From a virus, in IMG/VR virus record IMGVR_UViG_3300009082_000002, positions 43,407 through 107,406 of that record: 64,000 bases of DNA; one strand, 5' to 3'. The notes beneath the pieces are model-generated. The model saw only the letters and a program-made list of their open reading frames with translations. It ran no database searches and was not told the origin of the DNA. Both the position numbers and the translations under genes were made by a program. Of the stretch, positions 32,174 to 41,207 are shown piece by piece. Within the stretch, counting starts at the first letter, position 1. Each line of letters opens with the position of its first letter.

Positions 32174-32677
32174 ATGCGCCTTGCACTCGCGACCGATGGC
32201 CGCTCACACGATGGTCTCGTGGTCGGGGTTCATGATCACCACGCACAGCCAGCAATGTTCTCATTCTCGAACACCTCGCAGAGTCTTCCGCCCGGCACAA
32301 CTTACGATCTGGACGTTGCGCTCGGCCGTGACGACTACCAGCTCGCGACGATCCACATGATCGGGGCGCGACGCTATCCATCGACGACGAACTGGTACGA
32401 GACGGCTTGTGTGTACGCCACGAGAGTCGCCGCCGAGGCTATTGCTCGGAGTGCACGAGGCGTCGGCTACAGGCAGAGCTACGTCTCCCAGTACTCAAAG
32501 TTCGCTGGAGACGCGTATCTCACGCACAAGATTTTTGACTCGAATACTACCGAGGCGAACATCTACATCGCGCTCCAGGACGCGGTGCTCACGGGCTCCG
32601 TGCTGCGGCTGACGTTCAAGAACTTCTACGGAGGGAGCGCGACCCTCTGGGTGAAGGGCGAGGCGCTGCTGCGATGA
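32174..32677 (+). CDS. Tandem-family protein A (paralogue of the next two), 167 aa
   Basis: First of three adjacent related genes. All begin with MRL, have a His-rich motif (here VHDHHAQPA), a central beta-rich segment and a GDAYLTHKIF motif followed by a barrel-like end closing with TLWVKGEALL. The shared layout suggests surface-exposed virion proteins that diverged after duplication. No known family recognised; a decoration or hinge role is inference only. Confidence 0.65.
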   Translation: MRLALATDGRSHDGLVVGVHDHHAQPAMFSFSNTSQSLPPGTTYDLDVALGRDDYQLATIHMIGARRYPSTTNWYETACVYATRVAAEAIARSARGVGYRQSYVSQYSKFAGDAYLTHKIFDSNTTEANIYIALQDAVLTGSVLRLTFKNFYGGSATLWVKGEALLR

Positions 32678-33162
32678 GACTTAACGGACGCCAGATCGTG
32701 ACCGACCACGACCTGATGCTGAATCAGGGGCCGGATGACCACCACAACCAGGCCACGAGCTACACGATCCTCGTCAACTCTCTATCGATCGCTCCGGGCG
32801 CGTACCAGTACCGGGTGTCAGTTGGCCTCGGGTTCAAGTGCGTCGAGACGAGTCTGCGAGGCCCCGAACTCGTGGACATCCAGGGCGCCGTTGGATTCTG
32901 GGGCGTGGCGACGGACACGGCCGGTCAGAGCGGCGGCGAGAGCATCCGACCCTACGGAGGCGGCTACTACACGTCGTACATGGGCGCATATTCCCGGCTC
33001 CACGGCGACAGCTACCTGACTCACGCCGGTCAGTTCGGGACGGGGATCTCACTGCGGGATCTCTGGTACGACTCTGCGACGGGCGAAGTGGTTCACGAGT
33101 TCTACAATCATGCCCTAGTGAATCGCAACTTGACCGTTCACGGCACTGGTCTGGTGAAGTAG
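32674..33162 (+). CDS. Tandem-family protein B, 162 aa
   Basis: Second copy, coupled by ATGA to the first. It has the same order: MRLNGRQ start, DDHHNQATSYTILVNSL motif, strands, GDSYLTHAGQF, and a C-terminal LTVHGTGLV closing strand. The HHNQ signature is well preserved. Its stop is immediately followed by the start of copy C, so all three are made from one mRNA. Confidence 0.65.
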   Translation: MRLNGRQIVTDHDLMLNQGPDDHHNQATSYTILVNSLSIAPGAYQYRVSVGLGFKCVETSLRGPELVDIQGAVGFWGVATDTAGQSGGESIRPYGGGYYTSYMGAYSRLHGDSYLTHAGQFGTGISLRDLWYDSATGEVVHEFYNHALVNRNLTVHGTGLVK

Positions 33163-33684
33163 ATGCGCCTCGCGGACCCGCGCCAGCATCCGGCAGTTCA
33201 CGCGGCGTTGACGGGCGTGCTGCCCGAGCAGCACCACATCCGTCCGAGCAACGTGGAGACGTCGAACACGTCGCTGGTCGTGCCGCCGCTTCCGGGCGGC
33301 CCTGGCGTCTGGGACATCTCTGTGCCCTATGACGCTCTCGTAGTCGCATTCTACTTCCGGTCTGCGCTCACCGTGGACGACGGCGGGGGCAAGGCGGGTG
33401 TCAGTGGTATTGCGACTCGAAGCCAGCTCCAGACGACAGCGCTCTCGCATGGTGGTGACTCGACGACGGCGATGACTGCGCGCAACGCCTGGTATAGCAA
33501 GGTCGCCGCTGCACTGAACCTTTCACACAAGGTCTTCAGCTCGGTGGGCGACGCCATCGCGTTGACCGACGCCTGGCTCTACGCGACTGGGCCGAGTACG
33601 CGAGTGCTTCGGACCTACTGGACGAACTACGGCGTGGCACTGAAGACGCTGAACTGCTGGGCTGAAATCGCGGTGCTCGGATGA
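33163..33684 (+). CDS. Tandem-family protein C, 173 aa
   Basis: Third copy. MRLADPRQ start, PEQHHIRPSNVET motif, beta-rich body, LNLSHKVFSS in place of the YLTH motif, and a C-terminal CWAEIAVLG closing strand. More diverged than A and B. The start directly abuts the previous stop, and its TGA overlaps the ATG of the 26-aa frame at 33681. Confidence 0.65.
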   Translation: MRLADPRQHPAVHAALTGVLPEQHHIRPSNVETSNTSLVVPPLPGGPGVWDISVPYDALVVAFYFRSALTVDDGGGKAGVSGIATRSQLQTTALSHGGDSTTAMTARNAWYSKVAAALNLSHKVFSSVGDAIALTDAWLYATGPSTRVLRTYWTNYGVALKTLNCWAEIAVLG

Positions 33685-33761
33685 GAGGGAACTTGACAGA
33701 GCAATTTTATGTTACGAGCGACGGTCTGGAATTGTACGCCTGTCTGTGGGTAAGCGGATGA
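33681..33761 (+). CDS. Possible 26-aa peptide / family remnant between coupled genes
   Basis: The ATG at 33681 overlaps protein C's stop, and its TGA (33759-33761) overlaps the ATG of the glycosyltransferase gene, so ATGA coupling is intact on both sides. The peptide ends GLELYACLWVSG, like the closing strand of the upstream family, so it may be the tail of a fourth, deleted copy. Alternatively it is a linker that lets ribosomes reinitiate on the glycosyltransferase. Confidence 0.45.
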   Translation: MRGNLTEQFYVTSDGLELYACLWVSG

Positions 33762-34981
33762 GTGACAAGCTCCGCGTCCTGGCCGTCTGCCACGAAGACC
33801 CGGCGAACATCCTCGGCGGCATGGGGATGCACGTCCGAGAACTGTACCGGGCTCTCGGAACACGGGGCGACGTAGAGATCGATCTGCTAACCAGCGGACC
33901 GGGCGAGGGCTCACAGCTCTACTCGCCGGGGTTCACGCGGCACTTGTCGGACAAGCTCATCTGCTTCAAGCCGCGCGAAGCAAACCTGGCCGCGCTGCTC
34001 TCGGCGGACATCCAGTTGATCAAGACGTTCACACGGCTGCTCGCGGAGGGCAAGTGCTGGGATGTGCTGCACGTCCACGAGTGGAACTCGCTTCAGGTGG
34101 CGCGGCTGATCCGTGACACGCTCGATCTTCCGATGGTCGGCACCATGCACTTGTGCATGAGCAAGCTAGCCGAGGAAGATCCGATCGAGCGGTTCACAGA
34201 GGGCCACCTCTACATGCTCCAGCAGGAGGGAGCCCTTGTCTGCGGATCGGACGAGCTGATCCTCTGCTCGCAAGCCTACGAACGCATCGCTCGCGAGAAG
34301 TTCATGACTGACCGCAAGATCAACGTGATCTACAACGGCATCCGCTGTGACGAGTGGAGCAGGGAGCGTGGAGTCGGTGTGCGGGCGCGAGCGAAGCACA
34401 ACCTGCCCCCGAGGGACATCGCGCTCTTCGTCGGGCGTATCGCCGACATGAAGGGCATTCGAGTCCTGCTCGATGCAATCGAGGCCGACGAGAGCGGGCG
34501 CTACTGCTACGTAGTCGCCGGTTCCGTCAACGCGGACACGCCCGAGCAAGGAGAGCACTGGGACGTGACGCAGAGGTTGCGTCAGATCGAACGCGAGCAT
34601 CCGAGCCGGCTGCGCTGGGTTGATTTCGTTCACGGGCAGGACTTGCTCGACCTCTACGCCTGCGCCAGCGTCGGGCTCATGCCGTCGCTACATGAGCCCT
34701 TCGGCATCGCTGCGCTGGAGCACATGGCAATGGGCGTGCCTCTCGTCGCCACCGAGGTCGACGGCCTCGGCGAGATCGTCTGCGACGGTCTCGGCGGCGA
34801 GTACGCGATGATCATCCCGGCTGGGTGTCCGGTTGCGATTTTATCGGCGCTGGCCGAGCTTGACGTGGAGAAGCGGCAGGCGCTCTCGGCCCTCGGTCGG
34901 GCGCGAGCGGCTGCATTCGACTGGACCGAGGTTGCAGCGCAGACGCTCTCGGTGTACAAGAGGGCGGTAGGGAGGCTATGA
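33758..34981 (+). CDS. GT-B glycosyltransferase, family GT4-like, 407 aa
   Basis: It has the two-Rossmann layout of GT4 enzymes: an N-terminal acceptor domain with GGMGMHVRELYRAL, and a C-terminal nucleotide-sugar domain with LFVGRIADMKGIRVLLDAI. A final EPFGIAALEHMAMGVPLVAT carries the E-x7-E motif that contacts the sugar nucleotide. It would transfer a sugar to an unknown acceptor. Sitting among head and neck genes, it may decorate a virion protein, but host-surface modification is also possible. ATG 33758 overlaps the upstream 26-aa frame; GTG 33746 is an alternative. Confidence 0.85.
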   Translation: MSDKLRVLAVCHEDPANILGGMGMHVRELYRALGTRGDVEIDLLTSGPGEGSQLYSPGFTRHLSDKLICFKPREANLAALLSADIQLIKTFTRLLAEGKCWDVLHVHEWNSLQVARLIRDTLDLPMVGTMHLCMSKLAEEDPIERFTEGHLYMLQQEGALVCGSDELILCSQAYERIAREKFMTDRKINVIYNGIRCDEWSRERGVGVRARAKHNLPPRDIALFVGRIADMKGIRVLLDAIEADESGRYCYVVAGSVNADTPEQGEHWDVTQRLRQIEREHPSRLRWVDFVHGQDLLDLYACASVGLMPSLHEPFGIAALEHMAMGVPLVATEVDGLGEIVCDGLGGEYAMIIPAGCPVAILSALAELDVEKRQALSALGRARAAAFDWTEVAAQTLSVYKRAVGRL

Positions 34982-35484
34982 TGCTCGCGACCATCATCAA
35001 CCCAGACCCGAACTCCCCGCTGGACAAGGCGAGAGTTGCAGCGTTCAAGCCGGAATTGAACAAGTACCAAGGAAGACTCTGGTTGGAAGTCTGGGTCGTG
35101 ATCGGGAAGCTGCTCGACCCCGAGGATGAGGACAGCTTCGTGGAGTACCCGGTCCCCGGCACCGGGAAGGCCGCCCTGGAGTTCAAGATCGAAGACGGCG
35201 TGCATCCACTTCGGCCGGGCACCGCGCTTGGAAAGTGCCGGACTTGCGGAGCGTGGCACCCTAGGACGGCTGGGGTGTGCGGCGATGACGGCTGCGAGGG
35301 AACAGTCGTCATGTACGACGGATTCACCCGGGTTCGCCAGGTGCCGGAAGTGATCGAGGGCGACTGCTGCTTCTCGATCCAGGCTGACAAGATCCTGGAG
35401 TTCCTGGTCACGGAAGAAGTACCGGACCCAGACACCTGGGAGATCGTTAAGGTGTTCAACGCCACGCTGAACGGAGGGGAGTGA
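34981..35484 (+). CDS. Hypothetical zinc-ribbon protein, 167 aa
   Basis: An internal zinc ribbon (CRTCGAWHPRTAGVCGDDGC, about residues 82-101) lies inside a beta-rich protein. The N-terminus (MLATIINPDPNSPLDKARVA) is uncharacterised. The start is ATG 34981, six bases behind GGAGG, overlapping the glycosyltransferase stop; ATG 34978 is an alternative. Role unknown, though its location suggests a virion-associated or assembly function. Confidence 0.65.
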   Translation: MLATIINPDPNSPLDKARVAAFKPELNKYQGRLWLEVWVVIGKLLDPEDEDSFVEYPVPGTGKAALEFKIEDGVHPLRPGTALGKCRTCGAWHPRTAGVCGDDGCEGTVVMYDGFTRVRQVPEVIEGDCCFSIQADKILEFLVTEEVPDPDTWEIVKVFNATLNGGE

Positions 35485-35485
35485 C

Positions 35486-37678
35486 GTGCCTTCCGTCGTC
35501 CGCATCCAGACCGGGGCGACCGAGCGCATCGAGGCCCTGATCCTCGACGGCTCGCTGGTTCCGCTCGCGGGTAAGACCGACATCCTGGTATCGATCCGTC
35601 GGTGGAGCGACGGCTACTTCCTCGACTGGAACGACGACACGTTCAAGGCGAGCGGGTGGACCACGCGCCAGGTCGCCATGACCGAGGTGTCGGCAACGAA
35701 CGCTCCCGGCGAGTACTATCGCGCGCTGGATACCTCGGCGATCACGAACCAGACCGCCGACGACACCTACGAGATCAGGGTGGACCAGAGCCCCGGGACT
35801 GACGCGAAGAACTTGCCGCAGGTTGGCGAGATCAAGGTCGGGCAGTTCGTTGATGAGCTGGACGCGGCCGTATCAAGCCGGGCCGCGCCGGGCGACGAGA
35901 TGGCGCTGGTGGATGACGCTATCGAGGCTGGGAAGTTCGACGAGAGCACGGCGTTCCCGCTGAAGGACGACGACAGCGGCGCAACACAGGTCGCGCGTAC
36001 TGGGGCAGACGGGGACACGCTGGAGACTCTGTCGGATCAGCTCGACGTTGCCCAAGCTGATCTCGACAACCCGAACCAGTACAAAGCCGATGTGTCTGCC
36101 TTGGCCTTGGAAGCGAACGTCGAGGGCCATGCAGCGGACGCGTTAACGACCTATGATCCTCCGACCAGAGCAGAGGCTACGTCGGATAAGAACGAGATCC
36201 TTGCCGCGATCCCAACGGCAAGCTCCGTTGCGGATGCGGTCTGGGACGAGCCGATGGCCGGACACACGACTGGCGGCACGGCTGGCGAGCAGCAGAATCA
36301 CCTCGACGCGGATATCAGCTCGCGTGCCACGCAAGCCGACATCCTTGCCGACGCGACCCCCTTCAACGGGGCAGACATCGACGCAGCTATCAGCAGCCGA
36401 AGCTCCCACTCGGCAGCGGACGTGGACACCGTCCTCACGGCTGCGCACGGTGCAGGCTCCTGGCAGACTGCTGATCTCTCGACGATCCCGGCCCTAGTTG
36501 CGGATGCGGTCTGGGACGAGGCGCTAGCTGGTCACGTCACCGGAGGGTCTGCCGGCGAGGCCGTTGGCCGCGTCGACGTCCAGGTGAGCACGCGGTCCAG
36601 CCACACACCAGCCGACGTTGACGCGGCTCTTTCCGCTTCGCACGGCGCCGGCTCTTGGCAACCGGCGTCGCTGGCCTCGATTGCGAGCGCGGTCTGGGAG
36701 GAACTTCTCGCCGCGCACACCACACCAGGCACGACCGGCTTGGCACAGAACAGGATCGACGTCGCGGTCAGCAGCCGCAGCTCACACACGCCGGCAGATG
36801 TGGACACCCAGCTCTCGGGGAGCCACGGCGCGGGGTCGTGGCAAAGCGATTCGAGCGCTGTTGCTGACGCGGTCTGGGATGAGCTGTTGGCAGGGCATAC
36901 CGCGGCGGGCAGCGCGGGCCAGGCGATGGCCAGAGTGGATGCGACGGTCAGTAGTCGGGCTGTGCCGGGCGACGCGATGGATCTGATTGCGAACGCAGTT
37001 GACTCCGCGAGTCTGGCGGCCAGTGGCGTCAATGAGATTCGCGATGGCATCCTCTCGGACTCGACGCCTTTTGCTGGTGCCAGGATCGACGCGGCGATTA
37101 GCTCGCGCAGCTCGCACACGCCAGCCGACGTCGACGCGCAGCTCTCCGGTAACCACGGTGCCGGGTCGTGGGAGAGCGGCCCGACGACCTCGCAGATCGC
37201 GGACGCCGTCTGGGATGAGGCCCTCGCTGGTCACGTCGTCGCAGGGAGCGCGGGCCAAGCGCAGGCCCGTGTTGACGTCGCGGTCAGCAGCCGCAGCTCA
37301 CACACGCCGGCCGACGTGGACACGGAGCTGACGGCAACGCACGGAGCTGGAGCCTGGAACACTGGCGACCCGGGGGCCATTGCGGATGCGGTCTGGGATG
37401 AGGCGCTCGCTGGTCACGTCGTCGCAGGTAGCGCCGGCCAGGCGATGGGACGTGTTGACGTCGCGGTCAGCTCGCGCAGCTCGCACTCCGCAACCGACGT
37501 TGATACGGTACTGACAGCCGCACACGGCGCCGGGTCGTGGCAAGCTGCGAGCGTCGACCCGTCTGTCATTGCGGACGCCGTCTGGGATGAGGCCTCGGCA
37601 GACCACATGACCGAGAACACGATGGGCGGGCTGCAGAACAGGCGCGACGTCGGATCGCCCTGGGGTACCGGACTCTAG
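35486..37678 (+). CDS. Repeat-containing structural protein, 730 aa
   Basis: The N-terminal region (about 1-240) starts as a small domain (GATERIEALILDGSLVPL) and then becomes Ala/Asp-rich. The rest consists of seven imperfect repeats, 45-110 residues apart, each holding (V)ADAVWDEALAGH, a G-x-AGxA turn and most also a SSRSSHTPADVD motif. Such 'AVWDE' repeats occur in phage fibre or spacer proteins; a role as an extended fibre or collar element is inferred. GTG start follows GGAGGGG. Internal repeats make copy-number change likely. Confidence 0.75.
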   Translation: MPSVVRIQTGATERIEALILDGSLVPLAGKTDILVSIRRWSDGYFLDWNDDTFKASGWTTRQVAMTEVSATNAPGEYYRALDTSAITNQTADDTYEIRVDQSPGTDAKNLPQVGEIKVGQFVDELDAAVSSRAAPGDEMALVDDAIEAGKFDESTAFPLKDDDSGATQVARTGADGDTLETLSDQLDVAQADLDNPNQYKADVSALALEANVEGHAADALTTYDPPTRAEATSDKNEILAAIPTASSVADAVWDEPMAGHTTGGTAGEQQNHLDADISSRATQADILADATPFNGADIDAAISSRSSHSAADVDTVLTAAHGAGSWQTADLSTIPALVADAVWDEALAGHVTGGSAGEAVGRVDVQVSTRSSHTPADVDAALSASHGAGSWQPASLASIASAVWEELLAAHTTPGTTGLAQNRIDVAVSSRSSHTPADVDTQLSGSHGAGSWQSDSSAVADAVWDELLAGHTAAGSAGQAMARVDATVSSRAVPGDAMDLIANAVDSASLAASGVNEIRDGILSDSTPFAGARIDAAISSRSSHTPADVDAQLSGNHGAGSWESGPTTSQIADAVWDEALAGHVVAGSAGQAQARVDVAVSSRSSHTPADVDTELTATHGAGAWNTGDPGAIADAVWDEALAGHVVAGSAGQAMGRVDVAVSSRSSHSATDVDTVLTAAHGAGSWQAASVDPSVIADAVWDEASADHMTENTMGGLQNRRDVGSPWGTGL
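36230..37660 (+). repeat. Seven in-gene AVWDE repeats
   Basis: Codon-level repeats with anchors at about 36236, 36506, 36691, 36869, 37206, 37387 and 37575. They are diverged at the DNA level, so this is coding repetition and not a CRISPR array or tandem DNA repeat. Confidence 0.8.
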
Positions 37679-37687
37679 GAGGACGTC

Positions 37688-38866
37688 ATGCCGAGCCTCG
37701 CACGCGGCGAAGAGAACACCACCTCGATTCTCAACTGGTTCATCCGGCAGAGCGGGGTCTTGGTGGATGTACACGAGATCGGTTACCAGGTCTGGGACAT
37801 CTCTGGCGGCGCGCCCGGAACGCTGCGCTTTCCGAATCCGGCGGACCCGAGCGAGTGGGAGGACGTGACCAGCGGCGACGGCCACTTTGGGACCGGCTCG
37901 TACTACGCCTTCGACAACGACAACGCCAGCGGCTTCACGCCGGACCTCGGCGAACCGCTCGGCGAGCACTGGATCAAGTGGCGTTGGAAGTTCGCGTCTG
38001 GCTCCCCCTACGTCGAGGATCAGGAAGCCTTCACCGTCCTCACGCAGAGCAGCGGCTCCGTCTCGGATGAGTACTGTACCGTCGACGAAATCCACGACGA
38101 GGGTGTGCCGCTCGAAGTTGATGGCGGGCCGAGTGACACCGAGATTCTTGCGATCATCCAGCTCTATTCCTCGGCCATCGACAAGGTCACGCGTTCCTTC
38201 TTCGCTCCGCGGACCATGACGTTCTACCTCGACGGCAGCGGACACAACACGCTTTTCTTGCCGTACCCGATCATCAATATCACCGAAGTGGAGGCCAACC
38301 TCCTGCCGGGGCCGAGCCCGCGGTCCGGCACCGTCCTCGCAGAGGACGAGTTCTCGGTCTATAACCGGGACATCCCCAACGATAAACGCAACCCGCGGAT
38401 CGAGCTGGTCCGTGGCGGCGGGTCGATCTACGCCGGCACCTTCAACGGGATCTTCCGCGCGTCCTCGCTCAACCAGAAGATCACCGGGACATTCGGCTGG
38501 CTCGAAGGCGGCGACACCCCCAAGCTCATCAAGCAGGCGTGCAAGCGGCTCGTCATCCGCAACCTCGGCAAGCTCGCGACCGGGGCCGGAGGGCCTGCGA
38601 CTTGGGGTGGCGGCGGGTCTGCGGTCTCGGCGTGGGGCGTCGAGAAGGAGACCACTGACCGGCACTCGATTGACTACACCGACGCACGAGCAGGCGCCGG
38701 GCTTGGCGCCGATGCGACCGCGCTTCAGCTCATCAACGACTCGGTCGCCTACGCGATGATCATGCAGTACCGCGCTGCGACGCCGGCCATCGCCTGGTCG
38801 AGCAGGCCGACCGAGCGCCAGATGATGAGCGACGATTCCGACGAGCGGAGCGGTGGCGAATGGTAG
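37688..38866 (+). CDS. Head-tail connector / adaptor-like protein, 392 aa
   Basis: The centre (about 125-270) has the pattern of neck adaptor proteins: CTVDEIHDEGVPL, then a helix, an SFFAPRTMTFYLDGSG strand pair and LFLPYPIINITEVEAN ('P-I-I-x-I-xx-V'). The N-terminal 100 residues look like an added beta domain and the C-terminus is helical. It would bridge the portal and the tail. ATG 37688 follows AGGAGG. It overlaps the next gene. Confidence 0.65.
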   Translation: MPSLARGEENTTSILNWFIRQSGVLVDVHEIGYQVWDISGGAPGTLRFPNPADPSEWEDVTSGDGHFGTGSYYAFDNDNASGFTPDLGEPLGEHWIKWRWKFASGSPYVEDQEAFTVLTQSSGSVSDEYCTVDEIHDEGVPLEVDGGPSDTEILAIIQLYSSAIDKVTRSFFAPRTMTFYLDGSGHNTLFLPYPIINITEVEANLLPGPSPRSGTVLAEDEFSVYNRDIPNDKRNPRIELVRGGGSIYAGTFNGIFRASSLNQKITGTFGWLEGGDTPKLIKQACKRLVIRNLGKLATGAGGPATWGGGGSAVSAWGVEKETTDRHSIDYTDARAGAGLGADATALQLINDSVAYAMIMQYRAATPAIAWSSRPTERQMMSDDSDERSGGEW

Positions 38867-39264
38867 CACCGAACCTCATCCACCAGATACCTGTCGTCAT
38901 CGAGCAGATCGACAAGGACGCCACGCTTTACGACGAAGACGCAGAGGAGCCTATTGGCCGCGCCGAGTACAACCAGGTCAGGATCTCCGCGCAGGTCAAG
39001 TGGCGATCGATCGACGACCCGGACTGGATGTGGAGCGGGCGTCGGGAGAACTGGAAGGGGTACCTTCTTTTCCTTCGCTCGACGCTGGTCGCTCGTGGGC
39101 TCACCATCGCCAAGGGCGACCTGATCACGAGCATCGGTCATCGTGCCTGCCGCGTCTACGTCGAGAGCTTTGAAGATGCGGGCCACTACCCGGACATCGG
39201 CGGCAACGGACTCATGCTCGCGTTCTTCTCCGACCGAAGTCCGGCAGAGCCGCAGGAGGTCTGA
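38860..39264 (+). CDS. Putative neck protein (head closure), 134 aa
   Basis: ATG overlaps the previous stop by seven bases. A small beta-rich protein (IPVVIEQIDKDATLYDEDAE, then ACRVYVESFEDAGHYPDIGG) lying between the adaptor-like gene and the gp10-like gene, where head-closure proteins of the gp16/gp10 type usually occur. The function is assigned from order only. Confidence 0.45.
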   Translation: MVAPNLIHQIPVVIEQIDKDATLYDEDAEEPIGRAEYNQVRISAQVKWRSIDDPDWMWSGRRENWKGYLLFLRSTLVARGLTIAKGDLITSIGHRACRVYVESFEDAGHYPDIGGNGLMLAFFSDRSPAEPQEV

Positions 39265-39265
39265 C

Positions 39266-39901
39266 GTGGCCACGGTCGAAGGCTTCTCCGTTAAAGGAGC
39301 TGGGCTCAAGCTCTCTGGCGACTGGAAAAAATACGGCGACACGCTCGACGCCTTCTCGGACAACTTCAGGAAGCTGATCGAAAGAGCCACGGAGCGGAAC
39401 GCAATCCTCGCCCGCGACGAGATGCGGTTGCGGGTCAACGCGCGGAAGTACACGGCCAACGCACCGCGCACCGTGATCCTCAAGGGCGGCGACCTGCCGC
39501 TCGCGGGGAAGACCGGCTCGCCGGAGTCGGCAGCGGGGGCCTCTGGTGGTGGTACCGGGGCCGCGCTGCTCAAGTCTCTCGCGTATCAGATGGAAGGTCC
39601 TCTCTCGGCCATCGTCGGTGTGAACCGCTGGGCCAATTATCGCGGCCGGAAGAACATCGGCAAGATCGTCCACGATGGGGTCACCATCCCCGTCACGGAG
39701 CGGATGCGAAAGTACTTCTACTTCCTCGCCTTCAAGTACGGCAGCAAGGGCTTCAAGCCGCTCCACCCGCGGACGAAGAAGATTGTCATCCCGCCGCGAC
39801 CGTTCATCAAGAACGTGATTGACGACCCGACGGTACAAGCTAGAATGAGGGCCCAGTGGGAAGCGGCGGTCGACGCAGCCTTCGGAGGTAAGAAGGTCTA
39901 A
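39266..39901 (+). CDS. HK97-gp10 / Mu gpG-like tail completion protein, 211 aa
   Basis: Start GTG 39266 is five bases after a perfect AGGAGGT. The helical N-terminus (FSDNFRKLIERATERNAILA) and the C-terminal IPPRPFIKNVID, preceded by FLAFKYGSKGF, fit virion morphogenesis proteins of the gp10/gpG type that terminate the tail and join it to the head. A basic middle region follows. Its TAA overlaps the next ATG. Confidence 0.7.
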   Translation: MATVEGFSVKGAGLKLSGDWKKYGDTLDAFSDNFRKLIERATERNAILARDEMRLRVNARKYTANAPRTVILKGGDLPLAGKTGSPESAAGASGGGTGAALLKSLAYQMEGPLSAIVGVNRWANYRGRKNIGKIVHDGVTIPVTERMRKYFYFLAFKYGSKGFKPLHPRTKKIVIPPRPFIKNVIDDPTVQARMRAQWEAAVDAAFGGKKV

Positions 39902-41151
39902 TGCAGGAGCGCGACCTCATCAAGGCCTTCAAGTACGGCGAGGAATGGCGCGACGACCTCGTCTTCTCTGGCACGGACATTTACCTCGAAAGCACGAACA
40001 GCGAACGCGGCGTGATGCTGCGCAAGGACAGCGACGGCGACTACCCGGTCACTGGCGAGCAGTACGTCAGGCACCGCGTCACGGAGCCACTCGCGCTCCA
40101 GTCCTGGGAAGGCTTCGACTATGAGGCCGTGGAGCCGACCGGGACCGCGCTCGCCTTCAGGATCTCGGACGGCACGGACGACTACTGGTGGGACGGCGGT
40201 ACGTGGGTCGTGGTCACGCCGGACCCCGCGGAGTGGAACACCAGGCAGGAGATCCACGACCACATCGCGGGCTTCCGCGCCGCTGTCAGCTCGCGCAAGC
40301 TCCAGGTCGTGACTCGTCTGACTACGACAGATCCGAGCTTGACTCCGCGGCTGACCACGACTAAACTCCTGTATCGAGCTTGGATCAACTTCACGGAGGA
40401 TCTGATCTTGCGCTCCTTCGTCCCGACGCTGAAGGCGCAGATCCGGCCCTGGAAAGATTCGTCCTTCAAGGCCAAGTCTGCGACCGATACTTTCGCGCTC
40501 GGCGAAGGTGGCGCTTACACGCTCCGGCCGTACCGCGTGGAAGAGATCGTCGGTGTCTGGGACCACGACAACGACCCGCAGCACCTCGTCAGCTTGTTCG
40601 ACTCTTACGACACCGGCACCGAGATCATGACGCTGACCAGCGCCGTCGCGAGCGGCACGCGTCTCTTCATGACCTTCAAGTACGCGCCGCGCGTGTCCGT
40701 CGCCAAGCACCCGGACTACATCGAGGTCGAAGACGACATCCCATCGCTGACGCTGGAAGGCCTGCGCGCTGTGCTCAAGATGCGCGGCAGCCCGGCGCGG
40801 AGAGATGCCATCATCAACCGAGCTGACTTTTCGGCGAAGGTCGTGGCCAGCGTAGACGCGACGACCTTCGATCTTGACATCTTGGTTTCGGCCGACCGCA
40901 ACACCGACCGCTTCCGGCTCTCGGACGCGGTCCGCGACTTCCTCGAAGACAACCCGCTCCTCAACCTGGTGGGCGTCGACGAGGACACGCCAGTTCGGCT
41001 TTTGCAGGACCCGTCGTTCAGCGGGCGACCAGAGAACAGCGGACTCTTGCAAGAGACGATCACAGTTCGCTTCGACCGTGTACACTACTTCCCGCAAGCG
41101 AAGGACAGGTACTCGGTCAATGAAATGAATGTGGCACTGACGCAAGCCTAG
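39901..41151 (+). CDS. Putative neck/tail structural protein, 416 aa
   Basis: A large, mostly beta protein with no motif I recognise. A Trp-rich segment lies at about residues 95-110 (DDYWWDGGTWVVVTP) and helices follow near the end (DAVRDFLEDNPLLNLV). It sits directly before the sheath gene, overlapping the previous stop by one base. Neck, terminator or sheath-adjacent roles are possible. Confidence 0.55.
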   Translation: MQERDLIKAFKYGEEWRDDLVFSGTDIYLESTNSERGVMLRKDSDGDYPVTGEQYVRHRVTEPLALQSWEGFDYEAVEPTGTALAFRISDGTDDYWWDGGTWVVVTPDPAEWNTRQEIHDHIAGFRAAVSSRKLQVVTRLTTTDPSLTPRLTTTKLLYRAWINFTEDLILRSFVPTLKAQIRPWKDSSFKAKSATDTFALGEGGAYTLRPYRVEEIVGVWDHDNDPQHLVSLFDSYDTGTEIMTLTSAVASGTRLFMTFKYAPRVSVAKHPDYIEVEDDIPSLTLEGLRAVLKMRGSPARRDAIINRADFSAKVVASVDATTFDLDILVSADRNTDRFRLSDAVRDFLEDNPLLNLVGVDEDTPVRLLQDPSFSGRPENSGLLQETITVRFDRVHYFPQAKDRYSVNEMNVALTQA

Positions 41152-41207
41152 CAACCCGGCTCGCGCGCAGGCCGCTCGAACAGAACGGGAAGGACGAAAG
41201 GTGGACC

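Noticed and set aside
33693-33720. TTGACA near 33693 as a promoter for the glycosyltransferase
   Set aside because: No -10 box lies 16-18 bases downstream; genes there are coupled by overlaps.
36230-37660. CRISPR-like regular repeats
   Set aside because: Repeats are inside one coding frame, vary in spacing and sequence, and have no conserved direct repeat of constant length.
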